A DNA stretch of 64,000 nt, taken from IMG/VR virus record IMGVR_UViG_3300027704_000014, positions 1-64,000 of that record. One strand, written 5' to 3'. The notes below the pieces were generated by a model. That model searched no databases, was not told the DNA's origin, and worked only from the letters and a program-made list of their open reading frames with translations. Positions 1 to 10,077 of this stretch are shown one piece after another. Origin of the DNA: a virus. The first letter of the stretch is position 1. Every line of letters begins with the position of its first letter. A program made the position numbers and the translations under genes.

Positions 1-2000
1 CACTAAATGAATTGGCGTCGGCACTAGGTGACGATGCAAACTTTAGTACAACAATAACAAATTCAATAGCCACTAAGGCGGCTATTAGTTCGCTATCCAC
101 AGTAGGAACAAGCGGACTATTTGCAGACTTATCAACTAGGCCTACTATCTCATTAAGCGGTAATGACTTAACTTACGATGGTACAACAATTGATTTAACA
201 AGCGTTGGCGCAACTGGACCAACAGGTGCCGCAGGTACTAACGGAACTAATGGTGTCGATGGCTCAAATGGATCAACTGGAGCCGCAGGTGCAACTGGAC
301 CAGCAGGAAAAAGCATCTCAAGTGGTGCCGTAAGTGCAGGAACATTAACACTCACAATGAGTGATTCTTCTAGTATAACTGTAAGTGGAAGCGTTGCAGG
401 CGAAGATGGTGCTGATAGCACAGTAGCAGGACCAACTGGTGCCACAGGCCCAGCAGGTGCAACTGGACCAGCAGGCGGAGATGGATCAAATGGATCAGCT
501 GGAGCCGCAGGTGTTGGCATTACAGCAGCAGCATTAGTAGGCGACAACTTATCATTAACATATTCGAATACTTCTGTACAAGACATAGGCAGTGTAAGAG
601 GACCAACAGGAACAACTGGATCCGCAGGTAACGATGGAACAAGCATTTCAAGTGCAGCAATTAGCGGACCAACATTAACATTAACATTGAGTGATTCTTC
701 TAGTGTAACTGTAAGTGGAAACGTTACAGGTGCAGCAGGTACTAACGGAACTAACGGTACTAACGGAACTAACGGTACTAACGGTACTGATGGTGCAGGA
801 CTAGGCGATGTTAGTGTAACAACAGCATCAGCAGGCACAGCCGCATTAGCATACAACAGTGGAACAGGTGTATTTACATTTACACCACCAGACCTAAGTT
901 CATACTTAACAAGCGAAACAGACAGTCAAACATTAAGTTTAGCAGGTAATACATTAAGTATTACAGGTGGCAATAATGTTGATTTAAGTTCAGTAGGTGG
1001 AGCAAGTGCATTTGGTGATTTATCAGATGTAAGCACATCGGGTGTAACTACTGGGCAAGTATTAAAATACAATGGTACTAGTTGGGCACCAGCAGCTGAC
1101 TCAACAGGTTCCGGTGGTATTGCTTCAGTTGCAGCAGACACTACACCTCAACTAGGTGGTGACTTAGATGTAAACGGACAAGACATTGTTACTTTAAGTA
1201 ATGGTGATATAGATTTAGATCCAAATGGATCAGGTGTTGTAGTATTCAAAGGTAATGCTACCAAAGGCTCAGGACAGTTTAAATTAAATTGTGAAGCCAA
1301 TACACACGGTATTACACTTAAAGGACCAGCTCATGCCGCGGGAGCAAACTATACTTTAACATTCCCAACAACAGACGGTGATGCAGATCAAGTATTAAAA
1401 ACCGATGGTACGGGTGGATTAGCATGGGTTAATCAATCAGGTGGCGGTGGTGGAAACGCATTCACAAACTTTGCAGTAGCAGGACAGAATATAATTGCTG
1501 CAGACAGCTCAACGGATACGCTAACTATTGCAGCAGGAAGTGGTGTTACACTTACAACCGATAGCGGCACTGATACTTTAACTATTGCAGCCTCAGGTGG
1601 CGGCGGTAGTGGTGCTACAGTTGAAAGATTTAAACTTAACTATGCATCTAATGGTAACCTAGATAATATATCAGATACATCAAGTGGTATTAGTGGTGTT
1701 ACTATCGATAGTACAACTAGTGGAGAATGTAGTATTACATTCACAGGCTATAACTATCCACCAGCTTCTGTTATGATGTACGGTTATGACTACTCTAATA
1801 ACAAATACTACATAAGCAACATTGAAACTACAATGGGAACCAGAGAAATAGCAGGTGGAGGTTCATCAGGATCACCAGTAGCATTTAACGGTTCTACAAC
1901 CCCAGTTATTAAAATTAAATTAAGAGAAGCAGAAACAGGTGCAAGTAGAAGTTTCGGTACTACTACTCATGCCTGGATACAAATGGTACTGCACGGATAA
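1..2000 (+). CDS. Collagen-like tail fibre protein, 5' partial
   Basis: Structural protein whose reading frame is open to the left edge of the window (codons begin at base 3 and read L-N-E-L-A), so the real start lies outside and the TTG at 12 is not the start. About residues 55-260 hold several blocks of collagen-type Gly-X-Y triplets (GPTGATGPAG, NGTNGTNGT) separated by short beta-rich spacers with the recurring motif SSSVTVSG. A Gly/Ser-rich C-terminal part follows. Collagen-like triplets are typical of trimeric phage tail fibres. It is followed by two more large repetitive genes on the same strand. The exact fibre and receptor cannot be told from sequence. Confidence 0.8.
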   Translation, partial: LNELASALGDDANFSTTITNSIATKAAISSLSTVGTSGLFADLSTRPTISLSGNDLTYDGTTIDLTSVGATGPTGAAGTNGTNGVDGSNGSTGAAGATGPAGKSISSGAVSAGTLTLTMSDSSSITVSGSVAGEDGADSTVAGPTGATGPAGATGPAGGDGSNGSAGAAGVGITAAALVGDNLSLTYSNTSVQDIGSVRGPTGTTGSAGNDGTSISSAAISGPTLTLTLSDSSSVTVSGNVTGAAGTNGTNGTNGTNGTNGTDGAGLGDVSVTTASAGTAALAYNSGTGVFTFTPPDLSSYLTSETDSQTLSLAGNTLSITGGNNVDLSSVGGASAFGDLSDVSTSGVTTGQVLKYNGTSWAPAADSTGSGGIASVAADTTPQLGGDLDVNGQDIVTLSNGDIDLDPNGSGVVVFKGNATKGSGQFKLNCEANTHGITLKGPAHAAGANYTLTFPTTDGDADQVLKTDGTGGLAWVNQSGGGGGNAFTNFAVAGQNIIAADSSTDTLTIAAGSGVTLTTDSGTDTLTIAASGGGGSGATVERFKLNYASNGNLDNISDTSSGISGVTIDSTTSGECSITFTGYNYPPASVMMYGYDYSNNKYYISNIETTMGTREIAGGGSSGSPVAFNGSTTPVIKIKLREAETGASRSFGTTTHAWIQMVLHG

Positions 2001-2014
2001 GGAAGTATAGCTAA

Positions 2015-4036
2015 ATGCCCGAATTGTCATACAGAAGTAATCAGATAAAATTAAATTATCCTAATAAAGTTCTCGCCGGATCTGTAACAGCACAGTCAGG
2101 CGAGTCTTATTGGGATCATGCTAATGGATCAAATGATCCATGGTATTCAGGATCTGCTACTAAGAAATATTATCGATGGACGGTAACATTAACTATTACC
2201 GAAATGAATCACGGTTCCCACTTAACAAGAGAAGAAAAGAAATACAACGGATTAGATATTGTTGTAGGTGATTGGATCGGTGGAGCAACAACAGGGCAAT
2301 GTGTTAAGATTATTAGTATTAGTTCTAAAGAAAGAGGCACAATTACATGTGTAGTAGAAGATATACTACGATACAATACTTTTGCTAGTGCAACCGGTAA
2401 CGGTATGTTTAGTAATGGTTCTTGTGTTGTGTTCTCACTTAACGAAGATGGGTTACCTTTATTAGATCCTCTGCCAGGTGTTGCTAGTATAACTTTCTAT
2501 CCTACTGTGATGAGCAGGTTCGGATACTTGAATCCCCAATTAAATTATATACTACATCAAACAGCACACGGTTTTACTATAGGTGATGTTGTGTCTGCGA
2601 CTTCTTCTGGATTTGTTAAAGCAAATGTAGAAACGATGAGCAAGATGATAGGTACTGTGATTGACTCAGGGCCTGGTCCTAACCAATTTATTATTTCACC
2701 TAACAATAGAATTATTGACTTTGATCCTAAAATACCTGGATCACAAGGCGACTACATATACATTCAAAACGATGGGTCATTAGGTACTGCCGATACAGGC
2801 AAAGCTGCATTCTTAAATATACAAAGTTCTATACCCACTGAACTAGATGGCACAATAGATAACCCAGAAGTTCCTGTTGGTCATGTAATAAAACTTAACA
2901 ATCAAACTGTAACATTTACAGGTAATAGTGCCAATTCAACCGTAAGTGAAATAGCAATTAATATTAATGGAAGTTCAGCAACTCACTTTATTACTGCAAG
3001 TACACCTACAACATCTACAACATCTACATCTGATACAAGTGCAGTAGCATACGGACTAATAGGCGGCTATGTACCATTTAGTGCATACATTGACAGTGGT
3101 AGTGGTAATACATTAGTAAACTTTACAACAGATACAGTAGGTCAAGCAACATACGGTATTGCTGTAGGTATTGCAGCAGATATGGTGACAGATATTACTG
3201 CAGCAGGCATTGCTAATTTAACTGCTACATTTGATGCTAGTAATAGACTTACTCTCACTGAGTCACAGGGTAATGCAATATCTATAGCCAATAATACAAA
3301 TGATGCAAACGGCAACCCATACGTAGGTACAGGCAACGTGTCAGGACTACCAGCAACTATAATTGCCCCAGGCACACAAAAATTAAAACTAACTCGTAGT
3401 GACGGTGGCGAAATTCTTATATTCGAAAGCACAGAATACTTTAGAGTAGGAACAGGCATCAGCAGCGGTCATACTGGTCAGTATCCGTTAGCAATGAATA
3501 TCGAACAAGGTCTAAGAACAGCAGGTACTACAGTAGTTGCTGACATATCAGCTCGTGATGCATTAACTGCTGAAGCAGGCGATGGTGCATACGTTCTTAA
3601 CAAAGGTGACGGCGAGTGGGGTTCATATATTTATAGCGGCAGTGCTTGGGTGATGACATCTAATGAAGACAGTGCTACAGTAGATGCTAAAACTATAACA
3701 ACTACATTCACTATGCCAGCAGGCGGATTTGGAACTGCTACAACACAATTGATGGGTAATGTTAGCCCAGGTAGACGTTTGTTAAATGTAAGTGTTGATG
3801 TTACCACAGCATTTGTTGGAGCAAGCTCTACACCGAATATTCAAGTAGGCACTTTAGTAGATCCAGATGCATACGTTCCAGCAAAATCAAATGCAATTGA
3901 TGAGTTAGGTGCATTTGAAGCAACTCCAAATTATCTTTACCCATCAACTGAAACTCAGGACTTAGAAGTACGAGCAAGATGTACTCATAACGGTGCTAGT
4001 TCTGGTATTGTTACAGTGAAGTTGACTTACGTCTAA
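2015..4036 (+). CDS. Putative virion structural protein, 673 aa
   Basis: Large protein between two fibre-like genes, 14 bases after the upstream stop, with an AAGGAAG ribosome site. It is rich in Thr, Ser, Gly and Ala. A low-complexity Thr/Ser run (TPTTSTTSTSDTS) lies near residue 335, and long beta-type alternating stretches suggest a fibrous or baseplate-attached protein. The C-terminal part contains SGSAWVMTSNEDSATVDAKT, a layout common in phage fibre proteins. No enzymatic motif is seen. Assignment as structural rests on composition and position only. Confidence 0.6.
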   Translation: MPELSYRSNQIKLNYPNKVLAGSVTAQSGESYWDHANGSNDPWYSGSATKKYYRWTVTLTITEMNHGSHLTREEKKYNGLDIVVGDWIGGATTGQCVKIISISSKERGTITCVVEDILRYNTFASATGNGMFSNGSCVVFSLNEDGLPLLDPLPGVASITFYPTVMSRFGYLNPQLNYILHQTAHGFTIGDVVSATSSGFVKANVETMSKMIGTVIDSGPGPNQFIISPNNRIIDFDPKIPGSQGDYIYIQNDGSLGTADTGKAAFLNIQSSIPTELDGTIDNPEVPVGHVIKLNNQTVTFTGNSANSTVSEIAININGSSATHFITASTPTTSTTSTSDTSAVAYGLIGGYVPFSAYIDSGSGNTLVNFTTDTVGQATYGIAVGIAADMVTDITAAGIANLTATFDASNRLTLTESQGNAISIANNTNDANGNPYVGTGNVSGLPATIIAPGTQKLKLTRSDGGEILIFESTEYFRVGTGISSGHTGQYPLAMNIEQGLRTAGTTVVADISARDALTAEAGDGAYVLNKGDGEWGSYIYSGSAWVMTSNEDSATVDAKTITTTFTMPAGGFGTATTQLMGNVSPGRRLLNVSVDVTTAFVGASSTPNIQVGTLVDPDAYVPAKSNAIDELGAFEATPNYLYPSTETQDLEVRARCTHNGASSGIVTVKLTYV

Positions 4037-4069
4037 CTGTATACTAAGTACATCACTTTACTCAAAAGT

Positions 4070-4077
4070 CATAAATA
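4070..4077 (+). promoter_or_regulatory. Putative T4-type late promoter (CATAAATA)
   Basis: CATAAATACTA lies about 59 bases before the 1520-aa structural gene. T4 late promoters use TATAAATA at -10 with no -35 box; marine T4-like phages use a degenerate first base. The same ATAAATAC core recurs before other genes in the window. Confidence 0.5.
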
Positions 4078-4084
4078 CTACTAT

Positions 4085-4105
4085 CAAATAAACTGAATTT
4101 ATTTG
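4085..4105. repeat. 8-bp inverted repeat upstream of fibre gene
   Basis: CAAATAAA and TTTATTTG flank a five-base loop. Flanking CTATC (4081-4085) and GATAG (4111-4115) could extend the hairpin with a bulge. It lies between the late-promoter motif and the start at 4136, so it would sit in the 5' leader. It may be a transcript-stabilising or weak terminator structure; there is no U-run after it. Confidence 0.35.
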
Positions 4106-4135
4106 TTATCGATAGCATAATTTAGGAGACATTAA

Positions 4136-7100
4136 ATGGCTGATATTAAAAACTTTGGTATCAAAGGTATCGCAGCTGATGTACAAATGGGTAAGAGCGG
4201 GGGACGCCTCAAATACGATTCCAGTAATGGACGTTTTGATCTTACACAATCCGACGGAACAACCTTAGAAGATATACGTCTAGGTAGTATTACGTCAGGT
4301 ACATGGACAGGCTCAGCAATAGGAACTGCATACGGTGGAACGGGAATTGACCTTTCATCAAGTACAGGTACTATAAAAGTTTCGGGTGGAACTGTAACTG
4401 CTGGTGCAATTGACATAAGCGATAGTAACTTTGTAACAGGCGCCTTAGGCGTAGCAAACGGCGGAACAGGTGCAGCAAGTGCATCCGGCGCTAGAACAAA
4501 TTTAGGACTAGGAACATTAGCCACACAGGCTAGTACAGCAGTAGACATTGATGGCGGAGCCATTGATGGAACAATTATTGGTGCCAATAGTGCAGCAGCA
4601 ATTACAGGTTCTGTTATAACAGCAAATACAAACTTTGTTGGTGCTTTAACAGGTGCCGTAACTGGTAACGTAACAGGTAACTTAACTGGTAACAGTGCAG
4701 GTGTACATACTGGCGCAGTAACAGGTGACGTAACTGGTGATTTAACCGGTGATGTAACTGGTGACTTAACTGGTAACAGTGCAGGTGTACATACAGGTAA
4801 TGTAACAGGTAACTTAACTGGTAACAGTGCAGGTGTACATACTGGTAACGTAACTGGAAACGTATCAGGTAACTTAACTGGTGATGTAACTGGTACAGCA
4901 AGTTTGGCAACAGACTTTACAAGTGCAGTTACAATAGCATTAGCAGGTGACTCTACAGGTACTGCAACATTTACAGGTGCTGGTGATACAGCAACAATAA
5001 CAAGTACATTAGCAACAGTTAACTCAAGCGTTGGATCTTATGGTTCAGCCGCAGCCGTTCCGGTTATTACAGTTAACGCTAAAGGTTTAGTTACAGCAGT
5101 AAGTACAGCAGCTATTGCAACAGGATTTAGTGTTGCAGCTGATAACGGTACTACTGATGCAGTAGCAGGTGGCGAAACGCTAACTGTTGTTGGTACAACT
5201 AACCAAATACAAACAACTGTAACAGATAACGGACTCGAAATTGGGTTTGCTACAGCACCAACTATTAATGACTTAACAGTAACAGGTACATTTACTTCCG
5301 ATGATATTACATCGGCTACAGTTAATGTTTCCGGTGACGCAGTTATTACAGGTAACTTAACAGTTCAAGGTACACAGACAACTGTTAATTCCTCAACTGT
5401 TAGTACTAACGATCCAATCATTCGTGTAAACAGTAATGGTACAGGTGGAACTGACGCAGGTCTTGAAGCTAATATCAGTGGTGTAATGAAGCAATTCATA
5501 TACGACGGTGCTTCTAGCAAGTGGACAGTTGGTGGCGAAACAATGGTTGCAGCTACTTTCGAAGGTGCTTTAACTGGTGACGTAACTGGTGATGTAACTG
5601 GTGATTTAACAGGTGACGTACTAGCAGGTGATACTTCCGTAATGGTTGATTCAAGTGCTAAAACTTTCACAGGTGATTTAACTGGTGATGTAACAGGTAC
5701 AGTTTCAAGTATTGCTAATCATAACACTAATGCATTAAGTGAAGGTTCAACTAACCTTTATCATACTGTAGCAAGAGTTCAAGCAGTAAGTATTAACGAC
5801 CTTGTTGAAGATACTACTCCACAATTAGGTGGAACATTAGACATGAACAGTCAACTCGTTCAAGGTTCTATTGTACCAAGTGCAAACGTAACATACGATT
5901 TAGGTTCTCCTACAGCAGCATTTAGAGACCTATATTTAAGTGGTTCTACTATTGACTTAGCTGGTGTTGAATTAAAAAATAGCTCCGGAACATTAAGAAT
6001 AACAGACGGGTCTGATGCTGTCGTATCAATTAGTTTAGACGCTAACGATACTGATGATTTAAGCGAAGGTTCAACTAACTTATACTATACAAATGCAAGA
6101 GTTGAAGCAAAGATAGATTCTTATGTAAGTGGCGGAAATGCAATTAGTATTGCAAGTGGTGTTGTATCATTAGATAACACAGCAGCAACTCCGGGCACAT
6201 ATGGTTCTGCAACGCAGATTCCAGCAATCACAGTTGACCAACAAGGACGTATCACGTCAGTAAGTCAAAGTGCATTATCAACAGCATGGACATTAAGTGC
6301 TGACAGTGGCTCACAAACAATCGACGGTGGCGACACAGTTGATATAGCAGGTGGTAATAACATTACTACAGCAGTTTCAGCAACTGATACAGCAACAGTA
6401 AGTCTAGATACTACTTTAACAAGTATGGTTGCAGGTACATTTAGTGGAGCGGTACAAGCCGGTTCATTAAAAGATAGTGCCTTAACAATCGCTTCTGGTT
6501 CTATAACTGGTGGTGTTGCGGCAACATTCAGTGGTGCAGTAGAAGGTGGTTCATTAACAGACGGTACTGCTACATTAAGTAGTGGTGCATTAAGTGGTGC
6601 AACTACTGGTACATTTAGTGGAGCAGTAAGTGGTGCAAGTTTTGCAGCAACTGGTGATGTCTCTGGTTCTACAGCAGACTTTAGTGGTCAAGTAGACTTT
6701 GGTTCATTAAGTGATGGTACAATAACTGCAACTGGTTTTGTCGATGAAGACAACATGAACAGTGACAGTGCTACATTAATACCTACACAGCAATCAGTTA
6801 AAGCATACGTTGATGCCTCAATTACAGGTAGTGATTTAGACTTCCAAGGTGATACAGGCGGCGCACTAAGCATTGATTTAGACAGTGAGTCTTTAACAAT
6901 CGCAGGTGGAACTAACTTAAACACAGCTGGCGCAGGCAATGGCGTAACTGTAAACCTAGATACTACATTAACAGGCTTAACAGCAGTAACTTCAAGTCAG
7001 TTTACAGGACCTTTAACAGGTGACGTAACTGGTGATGTAACTGGTGATGTAACAGGTAATGCAGGTACAGCAACAGCATTAGCAACTGCTAGAGCATTTA

Positions 7101-8698
7101 GTGCAACTGGTGACATAACTGCAACAGGCGTATCATTTGATGGTACTAACCCTGTAGCATTATCAACTACACTAGCAACAGTTAACAGCGACACTGGAAC
7201 ACATGGTAGTGCTACTGCTATTCCAGTTGTTACAGTTAATGCTAAAGGTTTAGTTACAGCAGTAACTACAGCATCAATTAGTACTGACCTAGACATTATA
7301 GGTGACAGTGGTACAGATACTGTAAACTTAGCAACAGATGCATTAACATTCGAAGGCACTGCTAACCAAATAGTAACCGCAGTTAGTAATAACAAAGTTA
7401 CAGTTGGGTTTGCTACAGCACCAACTATTAATGACTTAACAGTAACAGGTACATTTACTTCCGATGATATTACATCAGCAAGTATTGGTATTAACGGTGA
7501 TGCAATTATCTCTGGTAACTTAACAGTCCAGGGTACTCAAACTATTGTTAACAGTACTACTGTTGAAGCAGCAGATCCAATCTTCCGTGTAAACACCTCA
7601 GGTGCTAACACTGACAGTGGTTTTGAAGCTAACGCAAACGGTGTTATCAAACAGATCCTTTATACAGCGGCTGGTACAGAATGGGACTTCGGTTCTGAAA
7701 ATGTTAAAGCAACTTCTTTTGAAGGTTCATTAACTGGTAATGCAGATACAGCAACATTATTAGCAACTACAAGAGCAATTGGTATTAGTGGTGATGCAAC
7801 TTCAACTGTTAACTTTAACGGTTCACAGGATGTTACATTAGCAACTACACTAGCAACTGTTAACAGTGATGTTGGTAGTTACGGTAGTGTTACAGCAATT
7901 CCAGTTGTTACAGTTAACGCTAAAGGTTTAGTTACAGGCGTAACTACAGCAGCAATCAGCACAGCAATTACAGTTGCTGGTGATAGCGGTGGTAACCAAA
8001 CAGTTGAAAACGGTGATACTCTTAGCATAGTCGGTGGTACTAACATTAGTACTGCAGGTAGTGCAACTGATACAATTACTGTAAACTTAGATAGCTCAAT
8101 CAGCGGACTAACAAGTGTTAGCTCAACTACATTAACAGATGGAACTGCTTCTTTAAATGCAGGTTCATTAACTGGTGTCGTTGGCGTTACTGCTAGTGGA
8201 ACTGTACAGTTTGGTTCTTTAAGCGATGGCACAATTACTGCTACTGCTTTTCAATCTACAATCACTGATAGTGATACTGTAATTCCAACAAGTGGTGCAG
8301 TTGTTGATCATGTTAGAACTTCAGCAGATGGTCTTTTATTAAGAGACGCATTTACTGCAGACAGTTCAGCAAGTTCGTTTAACATCGGAACAATGCCAAA
8401 TGTAACAAGTAGAACTTACTTTGCTAATAAATTAGTAATTAAAGTATCTACTGCATTTAGTGGTGATAGTGTTAACGCAATCAAAGTTACTGAGAACGGC
8501 ACAGGTGGCTCAACTCTAGTAGCAATTGATGATGCAGATTGTACAACAATCGGTACTTACAATGTTGAATTAGATGGCGACATAGAACTAACAAAGAATG
8601 CAGCAATTACTGTAAGTTTTGTTAAAGCAGACGGTAGCACAGCAAGTGTTCCAACTGCAGGTGTTCTTAAGGCATCAGCACATTACAACTTCGTTTAA
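4136..8698 (+). CDS. Giant repetitive tail fibre protein, 1520 aa
   Basis: Preceded by TTTAGGAGACATTAA, a good ribosome site. Residues about 170-255 are short tandem repeats around GNVTGNLTG and NSAGVHTG. Later parts repeat longer modules with TVNAKGLVTAV, IGFATAPTINDLTVTG and LTVQGTQT, present twice about 721 residues apart. LSEGSTNLYYTNARV occurs near residue 540 and again near 645. Such proteins with DVTGNLTG-like repeats are found among marine phage tail fibres. The last 130 residues (from about LLLRDAFTADSS) differ and may be the receptor-binding or trimerising tip. No chaperone-type autoprotease motif was recognised. Confidence 0.8.
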   Translation: MADIKNFGIKGIAADVQMGKSGGRLKYDSSNGRFDLTQSDGTTLEDIRLGSITSGTWTGSAIGTAYGGTGIDLSSSTGTIKVSGGTVTAGAIDISDSNFVTGALGVANGGTGAASASGARTNLGLGTLATQASTAVDIDGGAIDGTIIGANSAAAITGSVITANTNFVGALTGAVTGNVTGNLTGNSAGVHTGAVTGDVTGDLTGDVTGDLTGNSAGVHTGNVTGNLTGNSAGVHTGNVTGNVSGNLTGDVTGTASLATDFTSAVTIALAGDSTGTATFTGAGDTATITSTLATVNSSVGSYGSAAAVPVITVNAKGLVTAVSTAAIATGFSVAADNGTTDAVAGGETLTVVGTTNQIQTTVTDNGLEIGFATAPTINDLTVTGTFTSDDITSATVNVSGDAVITGNLTVQGTQTTVNSSTVSTNDPIIRVNSNGTGGTDAGLEANISGVMKQFIYDGASSKWTVGGETMVAATFEGALTGDVTGDVTGDLTGDVLAGDTSVMVDSSAKTFTGDLTGDVTGTVSSIANHNTNALSEGSTNLYHTVARVQAVSINDLVEDTTPQLGGTLDMNSQLVQGSIVPSANVTYDLGSPTAAFRDLYLSGSTIDLAGVELKNSSGTLRITDGSDAVVSISLDANDTDDLSEGSTNLYYTNARVEAKIDSYVSGGNAISIASGVVSLDNTAATPGTYGSATQIPAITVDQQGRITSVSQSALSTAWTLSADSGSQTIDGGDTVDIAGGNNITTAVSATDTATVSLDTTLTSMVAGTFSGAVQAGSLKDSALTIASGSITGGVAATFSGAVEGGSLTDGTATLSSGALSGATTGTFSGAVSGASFAATGDVSGSTADFSGQVDFGSLSDGTITATGFVDEDNMNSDSATLIPTQQSVKAYVDASITGSDLDFQGDTGGALSIDLDSESLTIAGGTNLNTAGAGNGVTVNLDTTLTGLTAVTSSQFTGPLTGDVTGDVTGDVTGNAGTATALATARAFSATGDITATGVSFDGTNPVALSTTLATVNSDTGTHGSATAIPVVTVNAKGLVTAVTTASISTDLDIIGDSGTDTVNLATDALTFEGTANQIVTAVSNNKVTVGFATAPTINDLTVTGTFTSDDITSASIGINGDAIISGNLTVQGTQTIVNSTTVEAADPIFRVNTSGANTDSGFEANANGVIKQILYTAAGTEWDFGSENVKATSFEGSLTGNADTATLLATTRAIGISGDATSTVNFNGSQDVTLATTLATVNSDVGSYGSVTAIPVVTVNAKGLVTGVTTAAISTAITVAGDSGGNQTVENGDTLSIVGGTNISTAGSATDTITVNLDSSISGLTSVSSTTLTDGTASLNAGSLTGVVGVTASGTVQFGSLSDGTITATAFQSTITDSDTVIPTSGAVVDHVRTSADGLLLRDAFTADSSASSFNIGTMPNVTSRTYFANKLVIKVSTAFSGDSVNAIKVTENGTGGSTLVAIDDADCTTIGTYNVELDGDIELTKNAAITVSFVKADGSTASVPTAGVLKASAHYNFV

Positions 8699-8720
8699 CG
8701 TATAGGTAGGCGTGTAAGGT

Positions 8721-8751
8721 AAAAAGGGTCTCTTCGGAGGCCCTTTTTTTT
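8721..8751. terminator. Bidirectional rho-independent terminator with TTCG loop
   Basis: GGGTCTC, a TTCG tetraloop and GAGGCCC form a seven-pair stem (one G-T pair), with an A-run on the left and a T-run on the right. It therefore works for the structural operon on + and for the convergent gene on -. Confidence 0.9.
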
Positions 8752-8756
8752 GGTTA

Positions 8757-9356
8757 CTATTTCTGTGGAGGTCTACCGTCCCAGGGAACTGCGGCGGTAA
8801 ATGTGAATTGCATTAGTATAGTGTTTGCCATACTATTATTAGGAGTGAAACCAGTTTTCAGATGCGAGGGCCAAAATACATATTTGTACTTAGCAGGCTT
8901 AATGTAATGGTTGTAATCTATCAAGCCTAGTGGTGTTGAATATGTTTTGCCTTGTGGTGCTTCTGTGTATAAGTGGCTTCCTTTGTTTGTTGTTTGCAAC
9001 CAAACGCAACCTGAGTAATATCTGTTTCGTTCAAAGGTAGAAGGTACATTACACTTAGGATTTATACTTACTAAGTTTGGTCTTACTAATTCTATTTGAG
9101 TCTTAGTTGCTTCTAAGTAAGGTAAGTGTTTCTTAGCTTCAATAAAAAATGTATTCAGTAATACTTGTTGTAAGTTCTTCAGCTCACGGTTTAATGGTAC
9201 AAATTTGTTTGTACAAAAACCGTAGTTAGTTTCTTCTACGGATCCACTGTTTGCTTCGGTTAGTATAGCCGCATTTAGTTGAGATTCTATCTCAGTTGTT
9301 AAAGGTAAACTTCCTTCAAACACTATGTCTGGGAATATTGTATATGTCTTTGCCAT
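8757..9356 (-). CDS. Hypothetical protein, possible 2OG-Fe oxygenase-like fold
   Basis: A lone minus-strand gene of 199 aa between two plus-strand blocks, ending in the shared terminator. Its C-terminal half has a segment FWPSHLKTGFTPNN that resembles the distal part of phage Fe(II)/2-oxoglutarate oxygenases (FPSWL-H-x-V-x-PN). However, I do not find a clean HxD...H metal triad, so it may be a degenerate member with a structural or carbohydrate-binding role. Its position right after the fibre genes also allows a fibre-associated role. Function unassigned. Confidence 0.5.
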   Translation of the reverse strand: MAKTYTIFPDIVFEGSLPLTTEIESQLNAAILTEANSGSVEETNYGFCTNKFVPLNRELKNLQQVLLNTFFIEAKKHLPYLEATKTQIELVRPNLVSINPKCNVPSTFERNRYYSGCVWLQTTNKGSHLYTEAPQGKTYSTPLGLIDYNHYIKPAKYKYVFWPSHLKTGFTPNNSMANTILMQFTFTAAVPWDGRPPQK

Positions 9357-9414
9357 ACTACTATTTACACAAAAAGGGTGTTTAAGTCATTGTTAATACG
9401 GCAAAAAATAACAC

Positions 9415-9443
9415 TTGACATTTAGCACATGATCTTGTATAAT
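9415..9443 (+). promoter_or_regulatory. Sigma70-type promoter before HAD phosphatase
   Basis: TTGACA (9415-9420), 17-base spacer, TATAAT (9438-9443): a perfect consensus, 33 bases before the start at 9477. Probably an early promoter read by host RNA polymerase. Confidence 0.85.
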
Positions 9444-9476
9444 ATGTGTATAGATTAGAATAACAGAGCAGAAAAT

Positions 9477-10067
9477 ATGGATAAGAAATTAATTTTCACA
9501 GACGTTGATGGCGTCTTACTTAACTGGGAATATGCATTCAACGAGTGGATGGAGTTCCAAGGTCATACTCCAGTAGATGATCATAAGGACCATTACAATA
9601 TTGCAAAGCAATACAGTTTACCATCTAAAAACATAGGGCATAATCTTATAAGGCAATTCAATGCCAGTGCCGCTATAGGCTTTTTGCCACCCCTTAGAGA
9701 TGCCCAACAGTATGTTGAGAAATTAACAGCAGACGGATATAGGTTTGTAGTACTTACATCACTTAGCACAGACAAGTATGCTAAAGAGTTGAGAACAAGA
9801 AACTTAACTAAACTGTTTGGTGATTGTTTCGAAGAGATTATTTGTTTAGCAACTGGTGCTGATAAAGACAATGCATTAGTTAAACTAGCAAACAAATATG
9901 GTACAGGTTATTGGATAGAGGACAAACCGTCTAATGCTGATGCAGGTACCAAAGCAGGATTTAACACTATCCTAATTGAACACAGACATAACTTAGGTTA
10001 TGAAGGTGATGCAATAATTGCTCCATTGTGGGCAGACGTGTATAACATAATCACAAACAATTCGTAA
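9477..10067 (+). CDS. HAD-superfamily phosphatase / 5'-nucleotidase-like
   Basis: 196 aa. The N-terminal TDVDGVLLNW supplies the HAD nucleophile motif DxDG (Asp8, Asp10). The mid part FVVLTSLS provides motif II (T/S). Lys and Asp later (KDNALVKLANKYG, then WIEDKPSNADAG) fit motifs III and IV. HAD phosphatases of this size in phages act on nucleotides or sugar phosphates; the substrate is not visible here. First gene after a perfect sigma70 promoter, followed after 10 bases by the next gene. Confidence 0.75.
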   Translation: MDKKLIFTDVDGVLLNWEYAFNEWMEFQGHTPVDDHKDHYNIAKQYSLPSKNIGHNLIRQFNASAAIGFLPPLRDAQQYVEKLTADGYRFVVLTSLSTDKYAKELRTRNLTKLFGDCFEEIICLATGADKDNALVKLANKYGTGYWIEDKPSNADAGTKAGFNTILIEHRHNLGYEGDAIIAPLWADVYNIITNNS

Positions 10068-10077
10068 GGGGAAAAAT

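Noticed and set aside
173-856. Long minus-strand open frame of 227 codons
   Set aside because: It mirrors the Gly-X-Y repeat DNA of the fibre gene; Pro/Val/Ala-only composition and no ribosome site. The same holds for other antisense frames in 1-8700.
4670-4900. Regular short DNA repeats that look array-like
   Set aside because: They are in frame and encode TGNLTG-type fibre repeats with varied third bases; there are no spacer-repeat units as in CRISPR.
9362-9369. TATTTACA, a minus-strand near match to the late motif
   Set aside because: Only six bases before the start of the minus gene at 9356, too close for a -10 box with a leader.
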